Assembly (NCBI RefSeq): GCF_015595035.1
Contig: NZ_JADNRN010000001.1
Location: 1,302,001 to 1,366,000 of the forward strand
Direction of reading: 5' to 3'
Source: Marinibium conchae
Lineage (GTDB): Bacteria; Pseudomonadota; Gammaproteobacteria; Enterobacterales; Alteromonadaceae
Length of the DNA stretch: 64,000 nucleotides
Position numbers and translations under genes: made by a program. Shown piece by piece: positions 50,637 through 60,591 of this stretch. The notes beneath the pieces are model-generated. The model ran no database searches and had not been told where the DNA came from. It saw only the letters and a list, made by a program, of their open reading frames with translations. Within the stretch, counting starts at the first letter, position 1; each line of letters begins with the position of its first letter.

Positions 50637-51986
50637 TTGACCAACAGTAGCGATTGGACAAGCAGAAGACATCAACGAGGTGTTAAGCGTGATGGCGACC
50701 ATCGCTCTGCATTTCAGAGAGATAAAGCTAGAGTTATGCACTCTGCTGCGTTTCGGCGTCTGCAGGCGAAAACACAAGTGTTGGGTATTGGTATCAGTGA
50801 TTTCTACCGAACTCGCCTGACCCATTCTCTTGAAGCGGCGCAGATCGGCACCGGTATCGCAGCGCAAATTTCAATCAAACAGAATGAGTTAGCCAAACAC
50901 CTGGCTATTGACGAACACCTTATTGAAAGCCTCTGCCTTGCACATGATATAGGTCACCCACCTTTTGGTCATGGTGGTGAGGTCGCTTTGCATTACATGA
51001 TGAGCGAATTCGGTGGCTTTGAAGGAAACGGGCAAACCTTTCGTATTCTTACCAAACTTGAAACCTATTCAGAAAACGATGGCATGAACTTGGCTCGTCG
51101 TACCTTACTAGGGCTTATAAAGTACCCTAATTACATCGACACCCTAAAGAACCCAGATTTAGAAATCTCTAAACCACACAGTCATCGCTTAGTTAAGTCT
51201 AAGCACTGGCATCCTCCAAAGGGACTATTTAGCTGCGATAAAGACGCGTTTGACTGGGTAATGCAACCCTTAAGCAGTAAAGACAAAGTACAATTTTCAG
51301 CATATGATGCTGTGGTTAATAGCCACAATAGAACACGTTATAAGTCGATCGATTGCTCTATTATGGAGTTGGCCGACGACATCGCCTATGCTATTCACGA
51401 TCTAGAAGACGCGATTGTCATGCATATGGTTACGCGTAGCTCTTTTGAAGCGGAAGTGGTTAGCCATATTAAAACGCTAGGTATCAATGGTTTATCAAAT
51501 AAAGTCGACGAATATACAGACAGACTGTTCAGCGGTTTACCCTACCAACGGAAAAATGCCATTGGAGCTTTAGTCAATGTATTTATCACTTCCATAAGTA
51601 TTGAAAAGCTGGGTTTGTTTGATAACGATATACTCGATTATAATGTTACCTTCCCTGCTTCATATGCAAAAGCCCTTGGATTATTCAAACTTTTTGTTTA
51701 CAACTTCGTTATCAGAAAACCCGAATTGCAGTTATTGGAGTATAAAGGACAACAGATTGTGATGGAGTTGTTTGAAGCTTTTTATTCTGAGCCTGAGCGT
51801 CTATTACCCAGCAACACTTCCGCAAGATGGAAGCTGGCCGGTCAAGATCCAACCAGTGATAAGTTTGCACAACATCGGGTAATTGCCGACTACATTTCAG
51901 GAATGACGGACGAATATGCAACGCGCTTATACAATCATTTGTTTTTGCCCAAATCTAATGCTGTTACAGACTCTTTAACACCTTAA
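50637..51986 (+). CDS. dgt: dNTP triphosphohydrolase (dGTPase family)
   Basis: 449 residues, HD superfamily, with HD motifs TRLTHSLEAAQIG and CLAHDIGHPPFGHGGE and a later ELADDIAYAIHDLED. It hydrolyses dNTPs to nucleoside and triphosphate; E. coli Dgt (505) prefers dGTP. The start is TTG at 50637, 6 bases after AAGAGA, with no ATG in frame nearby. It follows the CheB-CheR gene by 48 bases, but a functional link is not evident. Confidence 0.93.
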   Translation: MTNSSDWTSRRHQRGVKRDGDHRSAFQRDKARVMHSAAFRRLQAKTQVLGIGISDFYRTRLTHSLEAAQIGTGIAAQISIKQNELAKHLAIDEHLIESLCLAHDIGHPPFGHGGEVALHYMMSEFGGFEGNGQTFRILTKLETYSENDGMNLARRTLLGLIKYPNYIDTLKNPDLEISKPHSHRLVKSKHWHPPKGLFSCDKDAFDWVMQPLSSKDKVQFSAYDAVVNSHNRTRYKSIDCSIMELADDIAYAIHDLEDAIVMHMVTRSSFEAEVVSHIKTLGINGLSNKVDEYTDRLFSGLPYQRKNAIGALVNVFITSISIEKLGLFDNDILDYNVTFPASYAKALGLFKLFVYNFVIRKPELQLLEYKGQQIVMELFEAFYSEPERLLPSNTSARWKLAGQDPTSDKFAQHRVIADYISGMTDEYATRLYNHLFLPKSNAVTDSLTP

Positions 51987-52041
51987 ATTGAAAGATTTAT
52001 TTATAGTTTAGGGTCTTATACAAAAACGTGAAGGCCCTAAA

Positions 52042-53046
52042 ATGATATTTAAGTTTAAAAACGCACGACAAGAGACAGAAAACCAAGTAACTGATGAATC
52101 CGTTTACAGGCAGCGCAGAGAGCTACTCAAGAAAATGGGCTACTTTGGAGCAGGATCCCTTCTTGCTAGCTCTGCGGCAAATGCAGGGCCACTTGATTGG
52201 TTTTCAAGCGACGACGAAGTCATTTTTAAAACCAAAGCACTCACCTTTAGCAAGCAAACTGACGATACTCAGAAACAAACACCTGTAGAGAAAGCAACAA
52301 GCTATAATAACTTCTTCGAATTTGGCACTGGTAAAAGCGATCCGGTAAAAAATGCGCAGGAGTTCAACGTTGACCCTTGGTCACTAAGTATAGGTGGCCT
52401 GGTGGAAAAGCCTATTACCCTCGGCTTAGATGATCTGTATTCTTCATTCGAACTAGAAGAGCGTATTTATAGGTTACGGTGTGTTGAAGCGTGGTCGATG
52501 GTGATTCCGTGGATTGGCTTTTCACTCGCTAGCCTACTTAAAAAAGTACAACCATTGAGTTCCGCGAAATATGTTGCTTTTGAAACGCTCTACGATCCGA
52601 AGCAAATGCCTGGCCAAAGAAATCGATTTGTAGGTGGTGGCGTCGACTATCCATATGTAGAAGGCCTAAGAATAGATGAAGCAATGCACAAGCTAACGAT
52701 GTTAAGTGTTGGTATGTATGGCAACACACTACCGCCACAAAACGGCGCACCTGTGCGCTTGGTCGTGCCTTGGAAATATGGTTTCAAGAGCATAAAGTCA
52801 ATTGTCAAAATTACCTTAACCGACAAAATGCCGCCAACGACATGGAATATATTAGCACCTAATGAATACGGCTTTTATGCAAACGTTAATCCGGCTGTGG
52901 ATCATCCGCGTTGGTCGCAAGCTCGAGAAAGACGTATTACAACGGGTGGCCTGTTAGCGCAAAATAGGATCGATACGCTTCCTTTTAACGGTTACGATGA
53001 CGTTGCACGGCTATATAAAGGCATGAATTTGAAGAAATTTTATTAG
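52042..53046 (+). CDS. msrP: Methionine sulfoxide reductase catalytic subunit MsrP (YedY)
   Basis: 334 residues. A Tat signal with twin arginines at 25-26 ([12 protein letters not shown]) and cleavage near AANA. The sulfite-oxidase-fold domain has the molybdenum-ligand cysteine in [15 protein letters not shown]. With MsrQ it repairs oxidised methionine in periplasmic proteins. Ribosome binding site GAAGG. msrQ follows after 4 bases. Confidence 0.96.
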   Translation: MIFKFKNARQETENQVTDESVYRQRRELLKKMGYFGAGSLLASSAANAGPLDWFSSDDEVIFKTKALTFSKQTDDTQKQTPVEKATSYNNFFEFGTGKSDPVKNAQEFNVDPWSLSIGGLVEKPITLGLDDLYSSFELEERIYRLRCVEAWSMVIPWIGFSLASLLKKVQPLSSAKYVAFETLYDPKQMPGQRNRFVGGGVDYPYVEGLRIDEAMHKLTMLSVGMYGNTLPPQNGAPVRLVVPWKYGFKSIKSIVKITLTDKMPPTTWNILAPNEYGFYANVNPAVDHPRWSQARERRITTGGLLAQNRIDTLPFNGYDDVARLYKGMNLKKFY

Positions 53047-53050
53047 CAAG

Positions 53051-53671
53051 ATGATGTTGTTAATGTCGCCACGTAAGCCTATTCGAGTGCCTCGCTATCT
53101 CTTTATTGCTTGCCATTTAGCAGTCCACCTTGCGCCTACAATTTGGTTAAGTGTGATTTTTTATCTTGGCCTTCAAGACGAGCTTGGAGGCGATCCAGTG
53201 CAATATCTGCTTGATTTCACAGGTATTGGCGCATTGAACCTACTTGTTGCAAGTTTGTCGGTGAGCCTTCTTGCACAGCATTTCAAATTTGCTCAACTAA
53301 TGAAGCTCCGTCGCCCTATCGGACTTTATTCAGCTTTCTATGCCTTTGCACATTTCACCGTCTATATTGCGTTTGAATTACAGTTTGAATTCAACATGTT
53401 AGTTAGCGAAATAATTAAACGCCCGTATATAACAATTGGTTTCGTGGCATTGCTTATATTGGGCTTACTGAGTATTACGTCACTTTCTTGGATTAAAAAA
53501 AGTATGGGGCGAAAATGGTTTTCACTTCACAAACTCTCTTATCTTGCAGTGTTACTTGCGGGTTTTCATTACCTATGGCTCATTAAGTCGGGGTGGTACG
53601 AACCCGTGATTTATTTGGTTATTGCCGGCATATTGCTTTTTATGAAGAGAGAAAAATTAAGAAAATTATAA
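53051..53671 (+). CDS. msrQ: Haem b membrane subunit MsrQ (YedZ)
   Basis: 206 residues with six membrane segments in a ferric-reductase-like bundle. Candidate haem-ligand histidines are in FAHFTVYI, SLHKLSYLA and GFHYLWLIK. It passes electrons from quinols/flavin to MsrP. Three ATGs at 53051, 53054 and 53063 are all possible starts. It is directly downstream of msrP, as always in this pair. Confidence 0.95.
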   Translation: MMLLMSPRKPIRVPRYLFIACHLAVHLAPTIWLSVIFYLGLQDELGGDPVQYLLDFTGIGALNLLVASLSVSLLAQHFKFAQLMKLRRPIGLYSAFYAFAHFTVYIAFELQFEFNMLVSEIIKRPYITIGFVALLILGLLSITSLSWIKKSMGRKWFSLHKLSYLAVLLAGFHYLWLIKSGWYEPVIYLVIAGILLFMKREKLRKL

Positions 53672-53704
53672 AATAAAGCTTGCATGTTTATTTATACAGT
53701 ACTA

Positions 53705-53720
53705 CTGTATATCCATACAA
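53705..53720. promoter_or_regulatory. LexA (SOS) box
   Basis: CTGTATATCCATACAA, with TA on its left, matches the consensus TACTGTATATATATACAGTA: the CTGT arm is perfect and the ACAG arm is ACAA. It lies 30 bases upstream of the short SulA-like gene. Confidence 0.75.
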
Positions 53721-53749
53721 CATGGATATACCAACAGCTCAGGTGCTTT

Positions 53750-54133
53750 ATGAATTTACACAAACAACACTTTCTCAGCAAATATTCGAAAAACCGATTG
53801 ACTGATAGCGCTTCAATTCACAGCCCCGAAAATACAACTCTTGCCCTACCAAACACTTCAAAACGCTGGACGGCACTAGTGTCTACTAGCTCAAAAATGC
53901 TATCAACTACACAGGCAATATTGCACGTTAGACCTGACATTAAGCACACGGCCTTCGATATTATCGAGCGCTTATTGTTTTCGAAAAACTGCGCACTTAT
54001 CCATACGACTGAATATTTATCGTTAAGTCAAATTGAAAGACTTCTGCAAATGGCAAGCTTCAGCGGAACCGAGCTTGTATTCATAGGAAGTATTGAAGAG
54101 TTTAATAATTTACAACAACGTCAACTCGCTTAA
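53750..54133 (+). CDS. sulA: Short SulA-like SOS cell-division inhibitor (probable)
   Basis: 127 residues from the ATG at 53750, with CAGG upstream; the frame extends to 53684 but runs through the LexA box. The part from about residue 38 (SKRWTALVST) to 112 fits the SulA core: a W-x-x-L strand, a segment like LHVRPD, a helix FDIIERLLFSKNCALI, an S-x-x-Q/E-I-E-R-L-L helix and a last strand LVFIGS. E. coli SulA is 169 residues. SulA binds FtsZ to stall division after DNA damage. The LexA box strengthens the call. Confidence 0.7.
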   Translation: MNLHKQHFLSKYSKNRLTDSASIHSPENTTLALPNTSKRWTALVSTSSKMLSTTQAILHVRPDIKHTAFDIIERLLFSKNCALIHTTEYLSLSQIERLLQMASFSGTELVFIGSIEEFNNLQQRQLA

Positions 54134-54153
54134 TGAGCAAGAAGCTTTGTTGC

Positions 54154-54807
54154 CTAAGAAAAGATTCGAGTTTCCTCCCAATTGTCTGAGAGAGCCGATG
54201 ATACTCGAAGGTGTGGTGTTTCTCTTAAATTTAAATAATCGACTTCATAGGGCCTGAAAATGACAAGCACAAAATTATCACTTATAAAACGCTCTGTCTT
54301 TTCGCTAATATTCTTGTCGGTTTTACTGTCTATTGACGCAGTTCTCACATCATTTCTTTGATTGTCTTGGCTCGGCTTTGTCTCAGCAAACGGCGTTCCA
54401 GGCGCCTCCGCAAAGAACGACGATTGCGCATTTTCTGACAAATTTGCCCAGCTTTGCTCTAACAGTTTTTGGTATTCTACTTCAGTGACTGATTTATCTA
54501 CTAAAGTGAGTTCACCAGCAATTCGGTATTGTTCTCGGGTTTTTGCGAAATACCAACATATCTCGTATTGCTTATTTGAAAATCTATCGTTCGTCCAATC
54601 ACTTATCTTCTTACTTCTTTTGTCGGTAACTGAGAGTAAATTATCAGTACCGTTGGCAAAGCCTCGAAACACCATAGTCCGATTGCTAGGTTTACCTGAA
54701 ACACTGCAGGAAGCGACTTGATAATACTTTGACTGTGCTTGACTTCGATTTACATGAAGGCTTCTCACCAAACGCTGCCGCCAACTGGGAAATATTTGTT
54801 GGTTCAT
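54154..54807 (-). CDS. Pyridoxamine 5'-phosphate oxidase-like FMN-binding protein (Alr4036 type)
   Basis: 217 residues. The N-terminal half has the split-barrel flavin-binding pattern (NRTMVFRGF, SVTDKRSKKISDW, CWYFAKTREQYRI), typical of the Alr4036/Pyridox_oxase_2 family. A polar, low-complexity stretch at about 145-175 breaks the usual C-terminal region. The reaction is unknown, and it is too divergent to call PdxH. AAGG precedes the ATG. It is convergent with the SulA-like gene. Confidence 0.78.
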   Translation of the reverse strand: MNQQIFPSWRQRLVRSLHVNRSQAQSKYYQVASCSVSGKPSNRTMVFRGFANGTDNLLSVTDKRSKKISDWTNDRFSNKQYEICWYFAKTREQYRIAGELTLVDKSVTEVEYQKLLEQSWANLSENAQSSFFAEAPGTPFAETKPSQDNQRNDVRTASIDSKTDKNISEKTERFISDNFVLVIFRPYEVDYLNLRETPHLRVSSALSDNWEETRIFS

Positions 54808-54850
54808 CAGTTTTACCTTCTTATCATTTTTTGACTTAACAAAGCACTTA

Positions 54851-55624
54851 CTAAACTCGCTTAACTTGAGAGAAGAGCTTGTAAAAGTTATCAGTGGTAG
54901 CTTTTGCTAGTTCACTAACCGATATTCCTTTTAACTCTGATATGAAGTAAGCCACATCAACGACATTCGCTGGCTCATTTTCCTTTCCGCGATGAGGCAC
55001 AGGCGCCAGCCAAGGGCTGTCAGTTTCAATTAGCAAGCGCTCTAAAGGCAAGAGCTTCACAGTTTCCTGAAGCTCTTTTGCCGAAGCAAAAGTGACAATG
55101 CCCGAAATACTGATGTAAAAACCCAGTGAAATAGCTTCCTTTGCCATTTCCAGTGACTCTGTGAAGCAATGCAATACCCCATTCGTTGTTTCATTCTTAT
55201 ATTGTTTGAGTAACGAAATGGTATCCTCGCGAGCATCTCTAGTGTGTATAATAAGCGGCTTATTCACTTCATTTGCGACTTTAATGTGGTCTATGAAAGA
55301 ATTTTTTTGTATGTCTTTTGTTTCCGCACTATAAAAATAATCTAAACCGGTCTCGCCCACCGCGACTACATCATCTCGCTTAGCGTGCTCTAATAAGGTG
55401 TCATAATCTGTCACATCTTCATTATGCAGAGGATGCACGCCGCAAGATAAAGAAACATTATCGAAGCCTGCTACTGCCTTGCGCATCGATTCAAACTCTT
55501 TAACAGACACAGCCACACATAGCATATGCTCTACTTTTCTATCTTGCGCTTTACCGACAACCTGAAGTAACTCGTTATCAGTTTTCTTTAAACGGTCTAA
55601 ATGACAATGAGAATCTACAAACAA
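54851..55624 (-). CDS. TatD-family metal-dependent hydrolase (YcfH)
   Basis: 257 residues with TatD metal motifs: VDSHCHLD at the N-terminus, GETGLDYFY, HTRDA, HCFTE and ETDSPWLAP. The family includes 3'-5' exonucleases and D-aminoacyl-tRNA deacylase-like activities. The start is TTG at 55624 with AGGG seven bases upstream; no ATG is in place. As in E. coli, it closes the tmk-holB-ycfH run, 21 bases after holB. Confidence 0.93.
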   Translation of the reverse strand: MFVDSHCHLDRLKKTDNELLQVVGKAQDRKVEHMLCVAVSVKEFESMRKAVAGFDNVSLSCGVHPLHNEDVTDYDTLLEHAKRDDVVAVGETGLDYFYSAETKDIQKNSFIDHIKVANEVNKPLIIHTRDAREDTISLLKQYKNETTNGVLHCFTESLEMAKEAISLGFYISISGIVTFASAKELQETVKLLPLERLLIETDSPWLAPVPHRGKENEPANVVDVAYFISELKGISVSELAKATTDNFYKLFSQVKRV

Positions 55625-55645
55625 TGAATTACCCTACTATTAATA

Positions 55646-56551
55646 TTAAACTCGAGAGAACAGCGCCTCTATCAGCACCACTTTGTTTAGGCCAAGATGG
55701 CCCATTAGCTTACTTTTTTCAATACAGTCGATGTAGCTCTTATAATCCATTTCATCACTGCTATCTTTATACTTGCGCATAAAGTACTGCCCTAGCCATT
55801 GCAAGGCACGTGGTGAATCCTCTTTCCATTTTTGCGCTACTCGCAAACTGTCGCTAGCGCGAGACTCAAGTGCGCTTATATCAGTGATAAAGTCTTGGTA
55901 TGTGAGGCTGTCCTCATTATTTAGCTGTTCAAGATAGCGCAAAGGTGAATGACCACAGGCCTGAAGTTCGTCTTCAGTAGCGATAAGCGCACCTTTACTC
56001 TTCAACCACGCAACACTTTCTTCATAACGTGGATGAGTAATGGCAATTTTTTCACAACGGCTAAGTACTGTAGCTAATAGCTTTTGAGGCTCGTTGGAGG
56101 TTAATAATAAATAGGTATTTTGCGTTGGCTCTTCAAGAGTTTTAAGTAGGGAATTACTCGCCGATTCAGACATTAACTCTATGTTTGGGATCACCAGTAC
56201 TTTATTGCCACCTAGTTGAGAAGTTTGGGTTAATTTACTAATCGCAGAACGAATCAAGTCAATGCCTATTTGAGACTTTTCACTAAGCACTATATTAAGA
56301 TCTGGATGAGATTTAGCAGCAATTAATTGACAAGACTTACAATTTCCGCACGCCTCATCATTATTTACAGGATCTAAAAAACCACTTTGTTGGTTTGAGC
56401 CACTGCTACACAAGAGCTTTGCTGCAAGAGATTGACACAGTTCTGTTTTGCCAAGTTTACCTGGGCCCATAAATAGCAAACCATGATGCAGTTGGCCTTC
56501 TTCAAAGCGCTTAACTAAGCCTGAAAAAGTTGTCGATAACCACGGATACAT
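55646..56551 (-). CDS. holB: DNA polymerase III delta' subunit
   Basis: 301 residues, clamp-loader AAA+ fold. A modified P-loop (GPGKLGKTEL) and a zinc module with cysteines around residues 48 and 68-74 (EACGNCKSC) mark delta'. The SRC motif is in LSRCEK. It works with delta and tau/gamma to load the beta clamp. The ATG overlaps the tmk stop by one base. Confidence 0.95.
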   Translation of the reverse strand: MYPWLSTTFSGLVKRFEEGQLHHGLLFMGPGKLGKTELCQSLAAKLLCSSGSNQQSGFLDPVNNDEACGNCKSCQLIAAKSHPDLNIVLSEKSQIGIDLIRSAISKLTQTSQLGGNKVLVIPNIELMSESASNSLLKTLEEPTQNTYLLLTSNEPQKLLATVLSRCEKIAITHPRYEESVAWLKSKGALIATEDELQACGHSPLRYLEQLNNEDSLTYQDFITDISALESRASDSLRVAQKWKEDSPRALQWLGQYFMRKYKDSSDEMDYKSYIDCIEKSKLMGHLGLNKVVLIEALFSRV

Positions 56552-57201
56552 TAGCCCATACCTACTTTAATATCTGCCTGTGTGCGCGCATACCACTCAT
56601 TCAACTTCTCAATTAAATCAGACTGCACTTTATCCATGGTTTGCATCGCATTTATCTCAATGGCATTCGAATGTGTTGCCACTAACTCTTTATAGGAAGT
56701 TCTTGCACGCTCGAAAAATCCAAGACCGGCAAGCTCAATTCGATCAAGCTCTCCGCGCCCTCTAGCTCTTTGAAGACCAATGCTTGGTTCAACATCTAAG
56801 TATATACTCAAATCCGGAGTAAAATTACCCAATGTCATCGACCTGAGTGCCCCTAGTTTTTCTAATTGTATTCCTCTCCCACCGCCTTGATAAGCAATGG
56901 TTGACCAATCATGTCTATCACCAATCACCCACGTACCACTTTCAAGTGCTGGCTTGATAACATTTTCTACAAGCTGACTTCTGGCTGCGTACATCAGTAG
57001 TAGCTCGGTTTCTTCAGTCACTCTCTCATTCCAATCATGTTTTACGCATTCCCTAATTGCTTCTGACATAGGGGTACCACCAGGTTCACGAGTACAAATA
57101 ACGTCGTGCCCTTTATTCGCAATAAAAGATGTTAATTGTGAAATAGCAGAGCTCTTACCTGCGCCTTCTAAGCCTTCAATAACAATAAATGATGGGCTCA
57201 T
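56551..57201 (-). CDS. tmk: Thymidylate kinase
   Basis: 216 residues. P-loop EGLEGAGKSSA, DR-x motif in GDRHDWSTIAY with catalytic Asp/Arg, lid RARGRGELDRIE. It phosphorylates dTMP to dTDP. It is coupled by one-base overlaps (TAATG) to mltG upstream and holB downstream, the E. coli order. Confidence 0.96.
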   Translation of the reverse strand: MSPSFIVIEGLEGAGKSSAISQLTSFIANKGHDVICTREPGGTPMSEAIRECVKHDWNERVTEETELLLMYAARSQLVENVIKPALESGTWVIGDRHDWSTIAYQGGGRGIQLEKLGALRSMTLGNFTPDLSIYLDVEPSIGLQRARGRGELDRIELAGLGFFERARTSYKELVATHSNAIEINAMQTMDKVQSDLIEKLNEWYARTQADIKVGMG

Positions 57202-58232
57202 TATTTCCCTTTTTTTAGTTGATATTTTCGAACCGCAGCGTTGTGCTCACTGAGCGTTTCTGAAAAGTGATGAGTGCCGTCGCCTTTAGCAACAAAATAG
57301 ATTGCGTCAGTCAATTCCGGTTGCGCCGCAGCTAGTAATGATGCTTCACCAGCCATTGCAATAGGAGTAATAGGTAAGCCCCTGATAACATAGGTGTTAT
57401 AAGGGGTTTTCTCTCTTAAATGCTTACGCGTTATATTACCATCAAAGTCTTTAATGCCGTAAATGACCGTTGGATCTGTTTGCAAACGCATATTTTTAGC
57501 CAAGCGGTTATCGAAAACTCCTGAGATAATGCCTCTTTCACTTTCTACCGCAGTCTCTTTCTCTATAATCGATGCCATTATAAGCAGTTCATAAGGCGTT
57601 TTGTACGCCGTATCCAAGAAGCGTTTTGACCATATCCGTTCAAGTTTATCGGCCATTGCTAAATAGGCACGTTCAAGAATCATCGACGCTTTTGTGTTTT
57701 TTTCAAAAAAATAGGTATCTGCTAACAAGCAGCCCTCAAGCGAACTATAGGTGTTTTTACAAAAGCTGTTAATGTTTACCAAACGCTCATAAAGCGCCTT
57801 TATCTCTTGTGCTTCAACGATATCAGATATGATGTTTGGGTTGCCTTGCAGTGTTTGCATCCATTGTTTAAAAGTTAATCCTTCAATCAATGAAATCGAA
57901 AACTGCTTAACCTTTGCAGTGCTGATATCCCTCATTATGTTACTTAAACTTGAGCCTGATTCGAAGGAATAGAAGCCTTTCTTGACAGCAATATATTCGG
58001 GGTGCAGTTTTAACCATAATTTTGCTACAAGCGGACGATTGATAAGGCCTTGTTGTTCAAGGCTGCTGAGCACTGCATTCGCAGAGCTACCCTTCTCGAT
58101 CTCAAAACCAGTCAAGGTTTTGTCCAATATTGTATTTTCACCATACTCAGCTACATACTGAAATGCCAAGATGAGACCAACAAATCCTACAAGGAGAAAC
58201 ACTCCGATTGAATATACCCGTTTACTATTCAT
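57201..58232 (-). CDS. mltG: Endolytic murein transglycosylase MltG (YceG)
   Basis: 343 residues: an N-terminal membrane anchor (about 8-25), a LysM-like region, then the YceG domain with catalytic Glu in ASIIEKETAVESERG and the following NRL ... LQTDPTVIYG. It cuts nascent glycan strands and so ends their elongation. It overlaps pabC by 4 bases (ATGA). Confidence 0.95.
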   Translation of the reverse strand: MNSKRVYSIGVFLLVGFVGLILAFQYVAEYGENTILDKTLTGFEIEKGSSANAVLSSLEQQGLINRPLVAKLWLKLHPEYIAVKKGFYSFESGSSLSNIMRDISTAKVKQFSISLIEGLTFKQWMQTLQGNPNIISDIVEAQEIKALYERLVNINSFCKNTYSSLEGCLLADTYFFEKNTKASMILERAYLAMADKLERIWSKRFLDTAYKTPYELLIMASIIEKETAVESERGIISGVFDNRLAKNMRLQTDPTVIYGIKDFDGNITRKHLREKTPYNTYVIRGLPITPIAMAGEASLLAAAQPELTDAIYFVAKGDGTHHFSETLSEHNAAVRKYQLKKGK

Positions 58233-59119
58233 TTTTGCTCCGAGCGATAATTAATAACTTCTTGTTGCAGAGCATTATTGATTATTCCCTTCATGACGAT
58301 GGTGGCAGCATAGTTAAGCGTCAGACTATCTTTGCCAAGCTCAATAGTTTTGATCGGCGATATGCCAAGTAATGCATTACAACAAAACGCCTCTGACACA
58401 GATGATAGGTCGTCTTGTGTTACCCTTGCGATTTGATAAGCGATGCCTGATGTCTCCATATAATGCAAAACAAATTCACGCATTACACCCGCAACACCAC
58501 AGGTACTTAAATCAGGAGTGTACCAAGTATCACCTCTTTTTAGGAAGATATTTGACGCGGTACACTCAATAAGACAACCACTCGTGCTACTGAGCAGCAA
58601 ATCGTCTATCTTCGGGTAGTCTTTCAGTTCAAGCTTAGCAAGCACCTGCTCTAATCTATTTTTGTGCTTAATGCCCGCTAGAAGCGGTTGCTCTGCTAAT
58701 TCAACACTTGTACAAAGCGCAATATTTAGGCCTTCAGGTACTGGGGTAGCCAATGTATGAGTACTAACAAAAATGATCGGATTACTGTTTTTATCGGGTG
58801 TATAACCTCTGCCACCTTCGCCTCGCGAAATAGAAATTTTTACAACCTTTCTTGATAATTCGTTAGTTGGAATAGCACCTATATTGTGAGCCTCTATGTG
58901 TTCAATAAGCAATAAAAAGTCTGTTAGCGCTATGTTTAGCGTTGAATTAAAAATACCTAAACGTTGGCTATCGTTGAATAGCCTACGAGCATGAAAGCTT
59001 TTCAGGGATATAAATTCGCCCATCTTTAGCATTGTGGTAAAGCAACCATCACCATAATTGAACGAGCGATCGTCACTAGTTGGTTGCTTTTGGCTTATGT
59101 AAGGTAACAGTTTGCTCAT
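58229..59119 (-). CDS. pabC: Aminodeoxychorismate lyase
   Basis: 296 residues, fold-type IV PLP enzyme: SFNYGDGCFTTM at the N-terminus, PLP lysine in GIKHKNRLEQ, and the ECTASNIFL and TPDLSTCGVAGVMRE segments. It releases p-aminobenzoate and pyruvate from aminodeoxychorismate for folate. It follows fabF after a terminator, so it probably has its own promoter, then couples to mltG. Confidence 0.94.
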   Translation of the reverse strand: MSKLLPYISQKQPTSDDRSFNYGDGCFTTMLKMGEFISLKSFHARRLFNDSQRLGIFNSTLNIALTDFLLLIEHIEAHNIGAIPTNELSRKVVKISISRGEGGRGYTPDKNSNPIIFVSTHTLATPVPEGLNIALCTSVELAEQPLLAGIKHKNRLEQVLAKLELKDYPKIDDLLLSSTSGCLIECTASNIFLKRGDTWYTPDLSTCGVAGVMREFVLHYMETSGIAYQIARVTQDDLSSVSEAFCCNALLGISPIKTIELGKDSLTLNYAATIVMKGIINNALQQEVINYRSEQK

Positions 59120-59177
59120 GTAGGCTTGAAGAAACTTATTAATATAATTCTCATAGTCATAGTGTAAATTCTTACAT

Positions 59178-59202
59178 AAAAAAAGCCACTAAAAGTGGCT
59201 TT
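59178..59202 (-). terminator. fabF transcription terminator
   Basis: AAAGCCACT / AGTGGCTTT stem with a 3-base loop. On the minus strand it is followed by a run of T, about 65 bases past the fabF stop. Confidence 0.85.
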
Positions 59203-59268
59203 ATAATTACCTCGCAAATGACCCTTCATGAAAATATCAAACCGGTCGAGCTTGTCATGTATGTCGCT

Positions 59269-60516
59269 TTAACTTTGCTTCCATTTTTTGAACAACAAAG
59301 AACCATTTGTTCCTCCGAAGCCAAACGAGTTACATAAGGCGTAGTCTTCTTTAAAAGATGCCGCAGTATGAGCAACGAAGTCTAGGTCGCAACCGTCACT
59401 TGGTTCATCTAAATTAATCGTGGGTGGTGCTATTTCATCACGTAAGGCAAGTATCGTAAATATGGCTTCTACCGAGCCCGCTGCGCCAAGTAAATGCCCA
59501 GTCATTGACTTAGTTGAACTCACTTTAACGCGTTTTGCCGCATCACCAAAAATTGACTTTACAGCGCTGACTTCTGCAACATCACCTGCTGGCGTTGATG
59601 TGCCATGAGCATTCACATACCCGACATCGGCAGGTGCAACCTTAGCATCCTTTAAGGCATTTTTCATTGCGTTGGCTGCCCCTTCTCCATTCTCAGGTGG
59701 AGAGGTCATGTGGTAAGCATCACCGCTCATGCCAAAACCAACGAGCTCAGCGTAAATTTTAGCCCCGCGTGCCTTTGCATGCTCATATTCTTCAAGCATG
59801 ACTACTCCTGCGCCCTCGCCCATCACAAAGCCATCGCGGGCTTTATCCCATGGTCGACTCGCTTGCTGTGGAGAATCGTTATTTGTTGATAATGCTCTAG
59901 CAGCGCCAAAACCTGCAATAGATAGGGGCGTTATGGCGGCTTCAGCACCGCCGGCTAACATACCATCGGCGTCGCCATAAGCAATTGTTCTCGCGGCTAT
60001 TCCGATATTGTGAACACCAGTGGTGCAAGCCGTAACAACATTTAAATTAGGGCCTTTCAAGCCTTCCATAATGGAAATAAAGCCAGAAATCATATTTGTA
60101 ATGGTCGAGGGCACAAAGAAGGGTGATACTCTGCGCGGGCCGCTATTAATAAGCTTTGAATGATTTTCTTCAATCAGCTCTAAACCACCAATACCTGAGC
60201 CAATAGACACGCCAATTCTGTCAGCATCTAACTCAGCTATATTAATGTTGGCATCTCGCAAAGCTTGAAGCCCTGCGACTATTCCAAATTGAATAAAGCG
60301 GTCCATTTTTTTCGTTTCTTTTCGAGGAATAAATGCTTCGGGATCAAAGTTGTCAACTTCACCAGCAAAGCGCGTTGAAAACGCTGAAGCATCGAAACGT
60401 GTAATATCAGAAATACCGCTCTTTCCTGCTAAAATATTGGCCCAAGTAGAGTCAACATCATTACCAAGTGGGGATAGCATTCCAAGCCCTGTAACTACCA
60501 CGCGACGTTTAGCCAC
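59269..60516 (-). CDS. fabF: 3-oxoacyl-ACP synthase II
   Basis: About 415 residues starting M(V)[11 protein letters not shown]. The GTG at 60516 is chosen because GGAGG is five bases upstream, and E. coli fabF also uses GTG; ATGs at 60519 and 60528 are too close to, or upstream of, that site. Catalytic Cys in ACTTGVHN, His in [11 protein letters not shown] and [11 protein letters not shown]. It elongates acyl-ACP, including C16:1 to C18:1. A hairpin separates it from acpP. Confidence 0.97.
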   Translation of the reverse strand: MAKRRVVVTGLGMLSPLGNDVDSTWANILAGKSGISDITRFDASAFSTRFAGEVDNFDPEAFIPRKETKKMDRFIQFGIVAGLQALRDANINIAELDADRIGVSIGSGIGGLELIEENHSKLINSGPRRVSPFFVPSTITNMISGFISIMEGLKGPNLNVVTACTTGVHNIGIAARTIAYGDADGMLAGGAEAAITPLSIAGFGAARALSTNNDSPQQASRPWDKARDGFVMGEGAGVVMLEEYEHAKARGAKIYAELVGFGMSGDAYHMTSPPENGEGAANAMKNALKDAKVAPADVGYVNAHGTSTPAGDVAEVSAVKSIFGDAAKRVKVSSTKSMTGHLLGAAGSVEAIFTILALRDEIAPPTINLDEPSDGCDLDFVAHTAASFKEDYALCNSFGFGGTNGSLLFKKWKQS

Positions 60517-60551
60517 CATAGCCTCCATACAAATATTTAGGTCCAGAAATG

Positions 60552-60579
60552 AAAAAACGGCTCATATAGAGCCGTTTTT
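60552..60579 (-). terminator. Hairpin with U-tract between acpP and fabF
   Basis: AAAAAACGGCTC / GAGCCGTTTTT, 5-base loop, T-run on the minus strand. It lies 12 bases past the acpP stop and before the fabF ribosome binding site, so it probably lets acpP be expressed far above fabF. Confidence 0.8.
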
Positions 60580-60591
60580 CATAAATGTATC

